From contig CAKQXY010000002.1 of NCBI GenBank assembly GCA_934292725.1, forward strand, positions 1-64,000: a stretch of DNA of 64,000 bases, in the 5' to 3' direction. Under the pieces are notes generated by a model that worked only from the letters and a program-made list of their open reading frames with translations, searched no databases and had not been told where the DNA came from. Every line of letters starts with the position of its first letter. Within the stretch, counting starts at the first letter, position 1. The position numbers and the translations under genes were made by a program. Source of the DNA: an uncultured Lachnospiraceae bacterium (GTDB taxonomy: Bacteria; Bacillota; Clostridia; Lachnospirales; Lachnospiraceae). Below, in pieces: positions 51,423-59,467 of the stretch.

Positions 51423-54005
51423 TCAGCTTACAGCAGCGCCTGCTGTGTCTGCCTGAGGCGCTGCTGTATCAGTACTCGGTGCCGGATCTTGGCTTGGCGC
51501 CGGTGCTGGATCTGTACTTGGCGCTGGTGCCGGTGCCGGATCTGTACTTGGCGCTGGTGCTGGATCTGTACTTGGCGCTGGTACTGGTGCCGGATCTGTA
51601 CTTGGCGCTGGTGCTGCTGGACCTGTACTGATAAAGACAATTACAGTATCTCCTGCATGCAAGGATCCATCTGCACTAGTCGCAGCCCATCTTGTTACAC
51701 TTCCAACTGCCACATAATCACTTGACTCGTACTGAATCTGTACTCCAAGCGACATACCTGCAAGTGTAGATGTTGCCTGATCCTGAGTCATATTTGTCAG
51801 AGCATCTGCTCCTAAGCCTACTGTCGGCGGTCCAGAACTAATTACAAGCTTTACAGTTGAATACTCTGGTACAGAAGTTCCGCCCTCTGGTACCTGACTA
51901 ATTACAGTACCTGCCGGAACAGATGTGCTTTCTGCATACTCAATTGAGTAATAAAGATTTGCAGAACCTATTGCAGAATATGCGTATCCTTCTGCTGAAT
52001 TACCAACAACACCTGGCACTACTGCCATCTTCGGTCCAAGACTTATAGAAAATGCAATCTCAGTTCCACTCTTTTGACTGGTACCAGGATCCAGGCTCTG
52101 ACCGCATACCTGACCTACCTCAGTATTGTCACTGTTAACTTCACTTATCGTTCCTACACTAAAGCCTGACTGCTCAATTTTTGCGATTGCCTGCTGTTTT
52201 GTCATACCATAGAGATTCGGAACATCAATATATTCAGGTCCTAAACTAATGTAAACCTTTAAAGAATCTCCTGCCTGAAGGTATCCTTTATCCGGCTCCA
52301 TTCGAAGCACCATATCTTTTGCATATTCCTCACTGTATTCGCCAACATACTCTACATCAATATCCTTAAAGCTCTTCAAATAATATTTTAGAATACTAAC
52401 ATTTCCATTGACATACAGCTTACTGTTAATCTCAAACTTATCACTTCCAAGGCTCAAATAAACCTTTATGGTGCTTCCTTTATCAACAACTGTGCCTTTG
52501 TCATACTGCTGACGGCACACAAGACCTGTCGCATATTCGTCAGAATACTCATACGTTCTTGCTAAAACAATCTTAAGACCAGCTTCCTTTAATGCCTTTG
52601 TTGCTTCTGTAATACTCATGCCAAGAAGATCTGGCACCTTTGTTCTGCCATCTGCATCCTGCCCTGACTCGTCCTCATATGTTGAAATGATTGGATCATT
52701 TTCATTAGCTGCAGCTGTTGTTTTTTTATTTGCTGATATACTCGTTGGTGTACGCTGAAAGGCACCAGAAAGAGAGCCTACAATATACACAAGCATAGCA
52801 AGCATGGCAACACCAAGCACAGAGCCAATTGCTGCCAGTATCTTATCGAATGTTGTTGCCTCATCTGGATCTCTCTTTGCTTTTTTAGCACGAGAATGCT
52901 TTTCTCTTTTATAAGCTTCATTTAAAAAATTGTCATCCTGATTTCCTGGACCATATGTTTCAAAATCAATCTGCTCATGACGGCGCTGCTGAGCTGCTGC
53001 ACTCTCACGGGCAGGTGAACGCTTAATCTGCTGGCTCTTTAAGCTTCTTTCCTGATATGATGTATTCTCATGCTGACCGCGATCTGAGCGATTGCGTATA
53101 TCACGCATCTGTTCATCGCTCATAACAGTAGTCTCTCCATTTGCAGTCTCCTCAAGCTGAACAAAATGAACAAAACGCTCATTTGGTGCAACAAGCGCAT
53201 GGCGAAGATCCTTTATAAGATCTGCGCAACTTGAATAACGCTGGTTAGGACGCTTTTGTGTACACTTAAAAATAATCTGTTCAAGGGCAACAGGAACACT
53301 TGGCTCAATGTTGCTTGGCGGCACCATCGCCTCATTGATATGTGCTATCGCTACTGCTACTGTCGTATCACCATCAAACGGGACACGGCCAGTCACCATC
53401 TCATATATTGTAATTCCTAGTGAATAAATATCACTTCTCTCATCACAGTATCCGCCTCTTGCCTGCTCTGGTGAAATATAATGCACAGAACCTGCTGCAC
53501 CGTAAAGATTTGTTGTCTCATCTGTGATCGCTCTTGCAATTCCAAAATCTGCAACCTTAATACGGCCATCCTTCGATATAATAATATTCTGCGGCTTGAT
53601 ATCACGGTGCACAATATGACGTTTATGTGCAGCCTCAAGACCCTGAGCTACCTGAATGGCAATTCCGATAGACTCTTTCGTTCCTAATTTTCTCTTTCGT
53701 GTAATATATTCCTTAAGCGTAATACCATCAATAAGTTCCATCACAATGTAGTGAACATTGTCTTCTTCACCGACATCATAGACTCCAACCACATTGTTAT
53801 GTGAAAGGCCGGCTGCTGCCTGTGCCTCCATCCGAAACTTTGCTACAAAGCTCTTATCCTTACAGAACTCTTCTTTTAAGATCTTAATTGCTACCAGACG
53901 GCTTAGCTTTCTGTCTCTTGCCTTATATACATATGCCATTCCGCCGGAACCAATTTGCTCAAGGATTTCATATCTGCTGCTCAGAATTGTTCCTGTTCGT
54001 ATCAT
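51423..54005 (-). CDS. prkC: PASTA-domain serine/threonine protein kinase (PrkC/Stk type)
   Basis: The ATG at 54003-54005, 5 nt after GGAGG, gives 860 residues starting MIRTGTILSSRYEIL. The cytoplasmic kinase domain (about 10-275) has GSGGMAYVYKARD, the lysine of VAIKIL (about 41), HRDIKPQN (Asp about 135), DFG (about 153) and the GSVHYISPEQA activation segment. A basic juxtamembrane region and one membrane helix (about 400-422) follow. Then five PASTA-type repeats, each ending in a SLGS, SLGP, SSGP or STGP motif, would bind muropeptides or cell wall. The C-terminus is a low-complexity tail of repeated PAPSTDPAP units encoded by a minisatellite. It works with the PP2C phosphatase encoded directly upstream to control growth and cell-wall synthesis. 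Confidence 0.95.
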   Translation of the reverse strand: MIRTGTILSSRYEILEQIGSGGMAYVYKARDRKLSRLVAIKILKEEFCKDKSFVAKFRMEAQAAAGLSHNNVVGVYDVGEEDNVHYIVMELIDGITLKEYITRKRKLGTKESIGIAIQVAQGLEAAHKRHIVHRDIKPQNIIISKDGRIKVADFGIARAITDETTNLYGAAGSVHYISPEQARGGYCDERSDIYSLGITIYEMVTGRVPFDGDTTVAVAIAHINEAMVPPSNIEPSVPVALEQIIFKCTQKRPNQRYSSCADLIKDLRHALVAPNERFVHFVQLEETANGETTVMSDEQMRDIRNRSDRGQHENTSYQERSLKSQQIKRSPARESAAAQQRRHEQIDFETYGPGNQDDNFLNEAYKREKHSRAKKAKRDPDEATTFDKILAAIGSVLGVAMLAMLVYIVGSLSGAFQRTPTSISANKKTTAAANENDPIISTYEDESGQDADGRTKVPDLLGMSITEATKALKEAGLKIVLARTYEYSDEYATGLVCRQQYDKGTVVDKGSTIKVYLSLGSDKFEINSKLYVNGNVSILKYYLKSFKDIDVEYVGEYSEEYAKDMVLRMEPDKGYLQAGDSLKVYISLGPEYIDVPNLYGMTKQQAIAKIEQSGFSVGTISEVNSDNTEVGQVCGQSLDPGTSQKSGTEIAFSISLGPKMAVVPGVVGNSAEGYAYSAIGSANLYYSIEYAESTSVPAGTVISQVPEGGTSVPEYSTVKLVISSGPPTVGLGADALTNMTQDQATSTLAGMSLGVQIQYESSDYVAVGSVTRWAATSADGSLHAGDTVIVFISTGPAAPAPSTDPAPVPAPSTDPAPAPSTDPAPAPAPSTDPAPAPSQDPAPSTDTAAPQADTAGAAVS
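51460..51622. repeat. Minisatellite encoding the Pro/Ala/Ser/Thr/Asp tail of the kinase
   Basis: About five to six imperfect copies of a unit of 24-36 bp built on GGATCTGTACTTGGCGCTGG (plus-strand reading) lie in frame in the 3' end of prkC. They encode STDPAP-type repeats. All units are multiples of three, so changes in copy number would alter tail length and keep the frame. Confidence 0.85.
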
Positions 54006-54030
54006 CTTATCCTCCATAACCCTTTGGGTA

Positions 54031-54756
54031 TTACTCCACTGATGCCAAAATAACAGAGATATTATCCTGACCTCCATTTTCATTGGCCTGTTCAATCAGA
54101 ACATTTGTCTTTTCTTCCAGTGAGGCTGCGCCCTTTGCAATCTCAAAAATTGCATCATCGCCGACCATGTTGGTCAAGCCATCCGAGCACAGCAAAAGTA
54201 GATCTCCCGGTACAACAGGTTCCTCAAAAATATCTGCTGCGGTATAATCATGAGAACCAAGTGCTCTCGTGATTATATTTTTCTTGCTCTGGTACTCCTC
54301 CGAATCTCTTGTGATCAAACCTTTGCGGTACATTTCCTCCACATAAGAATGATCTTTTGTGATCTGGCGGATTGTATCTGAAATCAGATACAATCTGCTG
54401 TCGCCTACCTGAAAAACATGAAGCTTACTTGCCTCATCCACAAATGCAAGCGTCAGCGTCGTTCCCATTCCTCTGTATTCTTCATAATCCTGTGACTTTT
54501 CATAGATTCTGCGGTTCACCACGCGAATGGCATCGCTCACAATAAGAAGCGGATTCTCATAAACGGATTCGCTGATGCATTCCACCAATTTCTCTACTGC
54601 ATAGCGGGATGCAAAATCTCCTGCTTTATGACCGCCCATACCGTCGGCCACAATCAGAAGATTTGGCAACTTCCCCACCGGTTTATCGGATGCAAAAACA
54701 GAATCCTGATTCTGGGAACGCATCCTTCCTATATCACTTTTACAACTAATCTGCAT
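54031..54756 (-). CDS. prpC: PP2C-type serine/threonine phosphatase (PrpC/Stp)
   Basis: The ATG at 54754-54756 with GGAG 8 nt upstream gives 241 residues; the longer frame overlaps rlmN. It has the PPM/PP2C metal motifs RSQNQDSV (first Asp), IVADGMGGHKAG, LLLCSDGLTNMV and GGQDNISVIL, so the two-metal active site is complete. There is no membrane segment. In Firmicutes this phosphatase removes phosphates placed by the PASTA kinase, whose gene follows after 25 bp. The conserved rlmN-prpC-prkC-rsgA order supports this assignment. Confidence 0.95.
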   Translation of the reverse strand: MQISCKSDIGRMRSQNQDSVFASDKPVGKLPNLLIVADGMGGHKAGDFASRYAVEKLVECISESVYENPLLIVSDAIRVVNRRIYEKSQDYEEYRGMGTTLTLAFVDEASKLHVFQVGDSRLYLISDTIRQITKDHSYVEEMYRKGLITRDSEEYQSKKNIITRALGSHDYTAADIFEEPVVPGDLLLLCSDGLTNMVGDDAIFEIAKGAASLEEKTNVLIEQANENGGQDNISVILASVE

Positions 54757-54769
54757 TCCAAAAACTCCT

Positions 54770-55807
54770 TTATGTATGTTGTTCAAGATAGCTTTTTCGG
54801 AGTTGTCCGCATGCGCCGTCAATGTCACGGCCCATTTCTCTTCTAATAGTAACATGTATTGCGCTTTTTTCAAGCAATTTTTTAAATTTCTCTATCTGAA
54901 CCTGTCCAGACTGAACATAATTTCTTTCTTTAATCGGATTCACCGGAATCAGATTGACATGACAAGGAAAGCCATTCAAAAGTGCTGCAAGCTGTCTTGC
55001 CTCATCTTCATTGTCATTGACACCAGCTACCAGGCTGTATTCAAACGTAACGCGCCGTCCTGTAACCTCAAAATACTTTTTGCAGGCTGCCAGCACATCT
55101 TGAATATGATACTTGTTTGCAATTGGCATCAGTTCCTTTCGCACTGTATCATTTGGTGCATGCAGCGAAAGTGCTAACGTCACCTGACTGTGACGCGCTG
55201 TAAGCTGCTCAATTCCAGGAATTAAACCACAAGTCGAAATAGTTAAATTTCGCTGACTAATATTTAATCCTTCCTCGCATGAGATCAAATCAAGAAATCG
55301 AAATACATTCTCTGTATTATCAAATGGTTCTCCAGATCCCATCAGAACAACATTAGAAATACGCTCTCCAATATCCTTTTGAATCCTGTAGATCTGCTCT
55401 AGCATCTCACTTGGACGAAGGCTTCTGACCAATCCATCAAGTGTAGAAGCACAAAAACGACAGCCCATACGGCAGCCAACTTGTGTAGAAATGCAGACGG
55501 AATTTCCAAAACGATAGCGCATCAAAACGCTTTCTATCACATTTCCGTCTTGGAGACGAAACAGATATTTTCTTGTTCCGTCTATTGAGGAGATCCGCAC
55601 ATCAACAGGCGTTAATACAACAAAATCAGCCTGCTCCTTCAATTTGCTTTTCAATGCGCCGGAAAGATTGGTCATCTCATCAAAGGAGGAAACAAGATTC
55701 TTATGCATCCAGTTATAAAGCTGTTTTGCCCGAAACCCCTTCTCTCCCAGAGCACTCATCCATGTTGTCAGTTCCGGCAATGTCATAGATTTAATATCTT
55801 CTTTCAT
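54770..55807 (-). CDS. rlmN: 23S rRNA (adenine-2503-C2) / tRNA methyltransferase RlmN
   Basis: The 345-residue radical SAM enzyme has the cluster motif GCRMGCRFCAST (C-x3-C-x2-C), the SAM site VLMGSGEPFDN, and the second catalytic cysteine in DIDGACGQL near the C-terminus. The N-terminal part with FRAKQLYNWMHKNL is the usual RlmN accessory domain. It methylates C2 of A2503 in 23S rRNA and A37 of some tRNAs. Cfr, a related resistance enzyme, is unlikely given the gene order. GGAG 6 nt before the ATG supports the start. Confidence 0.95.
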   Translation of the reverse strand: MKEDIKSMTLPELTTWMSALGEKGFRAKQLYNWMHKNLVSSFDEMTNLSGALKSKLKEQADFVVLTPVDVRISSIDGTRKYLFRLQDGNVIESVLMRYRFGNSVCISTQVGCRMGCRFCASTLDGLVRSLRPSEMLEQIYRIQKDIGERISNVVLMGSGEPFDNTENVFRFLDLISCEEGLNISQRNLTISTCGLIPGIEQLTARHSQVTLALSLHAPNDTVRKELMPIANKYHIQDVLAACKKYFEVTGRRVTFEYSLVAGVNDNEDEARQLAALLNGFPCHVNLIPVNPIKERNYVQSGQVQIEKFKKLLEKSAIHVTIRREMGRDIDGACGQLRKSYLEQHT

Positions 55808-55826
55808 TTCGTTCTCCTAAGTTCTT

Positions 55827-57185
55827 TTACTTACAGTTCCTGGAAGGAATCTTACGAAGTCTTGCAACAAAGAAGCCATCGCACTGATTTTGTCCTGGAA
55901 GCAGCTTAAGCATGCCGCTTGATTGATCATTTTCCTCGATTTCTTCCTTAATAAAAGGAGCCAGACTTTCGAGTTCGAATGGCATCTGTGTTAAAAGATA
56001 ACGAACATTTTCCTCATTTTCTGCCGGATTGATCGTGCATGTGCTGTAAACTAAAACACCGCCTGGCTTTACAAGCTTAGATGCATTAACAAGAATCTCT
56101 CGCTGTAAGCTTACAAGCTCCGTCAGACGTTCTTGTGTCAGCTGATACTTAATATCCGGTTTTCTTGATAAAATGCCAAGACCAGAGCATGGCACATCAG
56201 CCAGTACATAATCTGCTGTCTCTTTTCTTTCATCATCAGGCACACATGCATCCCACTGCTCAATCTGCATATTATCGGCATGACAGCGCACTCTGTTTTC
56301 TTCAATCAGCTCCAATTTTTCCCATGAAATATCACGGCTTAACACCTTCGTCGTGCCGCCTTTTGCCTTTGCAAGATGAATACTTTTTCCTCCTGGCGCT
56401 GCGCACATATCAATACAAAAACTATTTTCTTGTGGTGCAACACACTGAGCTGCCAGTGCTGAGCTTATATCCTGAATCTGAATAAGGCCATCCTGAAATA
56501 CCTTTGTACGGCGAATATCACCTGCATCTATCAGTTCAAGACAATCGTCTGCATAAGGTGCTTTCGTTACAGAAATACCTTCTTTCTCCAAAGACGAAAC
56601 TATTTCTTCTATGCTATATCTTCCTGTGTGACAATGCACATACATTGGATGGCCGCTCTGTGAAACAACAGCTTCAAGATATGCTGTTGCCTTCTCTTTC
56701 GGATACCAGCTAAGCAGCTTATCATAAAGCCACTGCGGAACAGAATAATAGACAGCTGGCTGATTGCTCCAGTCAAGTGTTGGAATGATTGCTGCCATCT
56801 TTCTCGTAACAGCATTGACAAAGCCTTTTAATGACCAAAAGCCTTTCTTTGCTGCAAGCTTGACAGCCTCACTACAAACTGCATGCTCCGGAACATTCAT
56901 ATATTTCAGCTGATAAGCAGCCATTCTTAAAATGTTTCGAATAACTGGCTTTTGCTTAGAAGCCTTTACAGATGCTGCCTTGTCAATTATTGCATCCAGC
57001 TCAATTTTTCGCTCTACACAGCCTCGTGAAAGACGCGCGATAAAAGAACGCTCCTTTTGAGACAGATAACTATATTTATCAAGTGCCTGGCGAATCACGA
57101 TATGAGAGAATTGATTCTTCTCTAACACCTCAATTAAAATTGCCAGCACAATCTCTCTCTCATTTTCTTTTTTTGTCTCAGTCAT
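55827..57185 (-). CDS. rsmB: 16S rRNA (cytosine-967-C5) methyltransferase RsmB
   Basis: The 452-residue protein has a NusB-like RNA-binding N-domain (about 1-140, with SFIARLSRGCVERKIELDAII) and a Rossmann methyltransferase domain. Its SAM-binding motif is DMCAAPGGKSIHLA, and the two catalytic cysteines are in LADVPCSGLGIL and YSTCTINPAENE. It methylates C967 of 16S rRNA with S-adenosylmethionine. It corresponds to sun/rsmB in the conserved fmt-rsmB-rlmN order. Its start overlaps the metallopeptidase gene by 8 bp. Confidence 0.95.
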   Translation of the reverse strand: MTETKKENEREIVLAILIEVLEKNQFSHIVIRQALDKYSYLSQKERSFIARLSRGCVERKIELDAIIDKAASVKASKQKPVIRNILRMAAYQLKYMNVPEHAVCSEAVKLAAKKGFWSLKGFVNAVTRKMAAIIPTLDWSNQPAVYYSVPQWLYDKLLSWYPKEKATAYLEAVVSQSGHPMYVHCHTGRYSIEEIVSSLEKEGISVTKAPYADDCLELIDAGDIRRTKVFQDGLIQIQDISSALAAQCVAPQENSFCIDMCAAPGGKSIHLAKAKGGTTKVLSRDISWEKLELIEENRVRCHADNMQIEQWDACVPDDERKETADYVLADVPCSGLGILSRKPDIKYQLTQERLTELVSLQREILVNASKLVKPGGVLVYSTCTINPAENEENVRYLLTQMPFELESLAPFIKEEIEENDQSSGMLKLLPGQNQCDGFFVARLRKIPSRNCK

Positions 57186-57882
57186 CTCTGCGTCTTCCTC
57201 CTGTTAAAATCAAAAGACGAAGCAGCTGTAAAATAGATGCTGCTGCACTGGCTACATACGTCAATGCTGCTGCTTTTAACACACTTGCCGTCTGTCCAAC
57301 TTCGTCACCAATCAGTATATGCTCTTGATCAAGTAAACGCACTGCACGTCTGGAAGCATTGATTTCTACAGGAAGCGTTACAAGCTGAAACAATACAACT
57401 AAACTAAACAACAGCAGTCCGGCATTTAAAAATAAACTGCCTGTGGAGCTGTTGATAAAAAGACCAATTACAATCAACGGCCATGACAAATAAGAACCAA
57501 AATTGACAACTGGAACGAGTGCACTTCGAATAGAAAGCGGCACATAGCCCTTCGCATGCTGCATTGCATGGCCACACTCATGGGCAGCTACACCAATGGC
57601 AGCTACAGTTGTTGCATTATATACTGCATCTGAAAGACTAAGCGTTTTGTTTCGCGGATCATAATGATCTGTCAGGCTGCCTGATATATGCTGAATCTGC
57701 ACATCATAAATACCCTGTGAGTGCAAAAGCTTTTGTGCAGCCTGCGCACCTGTTAAGCCACTCCTTGCATAGACAGACGAATAACGATTAAATGTTCTGT
57801 TTACTAATGCTGATGCACCTACTGAAAGCAATGCACCAATTAAAACAAGTATATAAGTAGGATCCCAGTAATAATATGGCAT
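57178..57882 (-). CDS. YugP-type membrane zinc metallopeptidase
   Basis: The ATG at 57880-57882 follows GGAGGT by 7 nt and gives 234 residues; the earlier GTG overlaps that site. The protein starts with a membrane helix (about 8-28), then GLTGAQAAQKLLHSQGI and DHYDPRNKTLSLSDAVY. The zinc motif is AAHECGHAMQH (HExxH), followed by two or three further membrane helices (about 115-175). This is the YugP family (DUF/peptidase PF04298), widespread in Firmicutes; the substrate is unknown. In many Clostridia it sits between fmt and rsmB as here. The gene ends inside the rsmB start, so translation is coupled. Confidence 0.88.
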   Translation of the reverse strand: MPYYYWDPTYILVLIGALLSVGASALVNRTFNRYSSVYARSGLTGAQAAQKLLHSQGIYDVQIQHISGSLTDHYDPRNKTLSLSDAVYNATTVAAIGVAAHECGHAMQHAKGYVPLSIRSALVPVVNFGSYLSWPLIVIGLFINSSTGSLFLNAGLLLFSLVVLFQLVTLPVEINASRRAVRLLDQEHILIGDEVGQTASVLKAAALTYVASAAASILQLLRLLILTGGRRRDD

Positions 57883-57918
57883 ACACTTCACCTCCGTGAT
57901 GTTATATTTTTATGCCTT

Positions 57919-58872
57919 TCACACCTGTGTAAATAACTCTCCCTGTGCAATTGGATAGCCTCTCAGGTAAGCATCAACTGTCATATTCTTTTTGCCCTCC
58001 GGCTGAAGCATACGAAGTGACAATGCACCATTACCAGCCTTAACAATCAGCTGATCTTTTTCACTGACAATAACAGTTCCTGGTTTTGCTGCTGCCTGAT
58101 TTTCTGTAAGCGTTTCCTGACAAACCACATCACAATCCCAAATCTTGACTGTTTTTCCATGTATCTTTGTAAAGGTACCCGGCCATGAATTTAAACCGCG
58201 AACTAATCGCTCAATACGATCAGCATCCATTGTCCAGTCAATATTTCCCATTGTTTTTTCAAGCTTAGGTGCATATGTGCTTTCTTCCTCGCACTGCGGA
58301 ATACGAACTGCACTTCCATCCTCTAACTGATCAATTGTCTTCAAAAGAAGAGGACCGCCCATCATGCTAAGCTTATCGTGCAGGCTGTCTCCTGTCTCTT
58401 TAGGATCAAGTGTGACCGTGTCCTTGAGCAGCATATCGCCTTTATCGATCTCACGACACATATACATTGTCGTAACACCACTTTCCTTCTCGCCATTTAT
58501 AACAGCCCACTGAATCGGACCTGCACCGCGATACTTTGGAAGCAGAGATGCATGCACATTGATGCAGCCATACTTTGGCATTTCGCGAATCTTCTTTGTA
58601 ACAAACTGACCAAATGCAACAACTACAATTAACTCAGGCTCATAGGCACGAAGCTCATCTATCACTTCTGGCACACTCACATTTACTGGCTGCATAACCG
58701 GAATATTATGCGCAAGTGCACACTCCTTTACCGGTGAAAACTGCATATTTTTTCCTCTGCCCTTTGGTCTGTCTGGCTGTGTGACAACCGCAACAACCTC
58801 ATGTCTGCTATTAATAAGACTTTCTAATACCGGAACTGCAAATTCTGGTGTTCCCATAAAAATAATTCTCAA
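57919..58872 (-). CDS. fmt: Methionyl-tRNA formyltransferase
   Basis: The likely start is TTG at 58870-58872, 8 nt after GGAG, giving 317 residues beginning MRIIFMGTPEFAV, the standard Fmt N-terminus; a GTG three codons earlier is too close to the ribosome site. Key features are HASLLPKYRGAGPIQWAVING, with the catalytic His and the HxSLLPxxRG motif, followed by GVTTMYM and DTGD-like KETGDSL. An OB-like C-domain (about 205-317) with GLNSWPGTFTKIHGK binds the tRNA. The enzyme formylates initiator Met-tRNA with 10-formyl-THF. It follows def by 27 bp; the two act in sequence on translation start. Confidence 0.95.
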   Translation of the reverse strand: MRIIFMGTPEFAVPVLESLINSRHEVVAVVTQPDRPKGRGKNMQFSPVKECALAHNIPVMQPVNVSVPEVIDELRAYEPELIVVVAFGQFVTKKIREMPKYGCINVHASLLPKYRGAGPIQWAVINGEKESGVTTMYMCREIDKGDMLLKDTVTLDPKETGDSLHDKLSMMGGPLLLKTIDQLEDGSAVRIPQCEEESTYAPKLEKTMGNIDWTMDADRIERLVRGLNSWPGTFTKIHGKTVKIWDCDVVCQETLTENQAAAKPGTVIVSEKDQLIVKAGNGALSLRMLQPEGKKNMTVDAYLRGYPIAQGELFTQV

Positions 58873-58899
58873 ACCAACCACTCCTTTGTCTTGATTTTC

Positions 58900-59433
58900 T
58901 TATTTGTGAATTTCTTCTTCAGTAAATTCCTCATAAGCATCTTCGTACAGTTCTTCTTCCTCATCCTCCGGCAAATCTTCATTATTGATCAGACCGCCCT
59001 CTGCCTTATCACTGTACAAAATACCATCAAGATGATCACACTCATGACAGATACATCTTGCCAAAAGACCTTCGCCCTCTAAGATGTATTCCTCTCCGCG
59101 CTCATTTAATGCCTTTACCTTTACATAATCAGGTCTTGTTACAATACCACTCTTTCCTGGAATGCTAAGACATCCCTCATAGCCTGTCTGCTCACCGCTA
59201 ACCTCTAAAATCTGTGGATTAATCAATACATGCTGATTATCATCTGTATCCATAACAACAATGCGCTTTAACACACCGATCTGCGGAGCTGCTAAGCCTA
59301 CACCACCGCTCTCATACATTGTATCAAACATATCCTCGATTAAAATTCTTGTTCTTAAACTTACTGACTTTACTGGCTTGCATACCTTGCGAAGGCACTC
59401 ATCGCCCTCTGTTCTAACTGTTCTGATTCCCAT
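58900..59433 (-). CDS. def: Peptide deformylase
   Basis: The ATG at 59431-59433 with AGGAG 6 nt upstream gives 177 residues. The three deformylase motifs are present in order: GVGLAAPQIG, EGCLSIPG with the metal-binding Cys, and CHECDHLDGI with the two metal-binding His and the catalytic Glu. It removes the formyl group from nascent proteins and is metal dependent (iron). The C-terminus is a very acidic tail of about 35 residues (EDLPEDEEEELYEDAYEEF) that is longer than in most deformylases and has no known role. It stands between priA and fmt in the conserved order. Confidence 0.96.
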   Translation of the reverse strand: MGIRTVRTEGDECLRKVCKPVKSVSLRTRILIEDMFDTMYESGGVGLAAPQIGVLKRIVVMDTDDNQHVLINPQILEVSGEQTGYEGCLSIPGKSGIVTRPDYVKVKALNERGEEYILEGEGLLARCICHECDHLDGILYSDKAEGGLINNEDLPEDEEEELYEDAYEEFTEEEIHK

Positions 59434-59467
59434 ATTGTACTCCTCTCTCATATCACAATAAAACGTA

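Noticed and set aside
51460..51622. CRISPR-like array because of regular repeats
   Set aside because: The repeats are contiguous, coding, in frame and without unique spacers; they encode the kinase tail.
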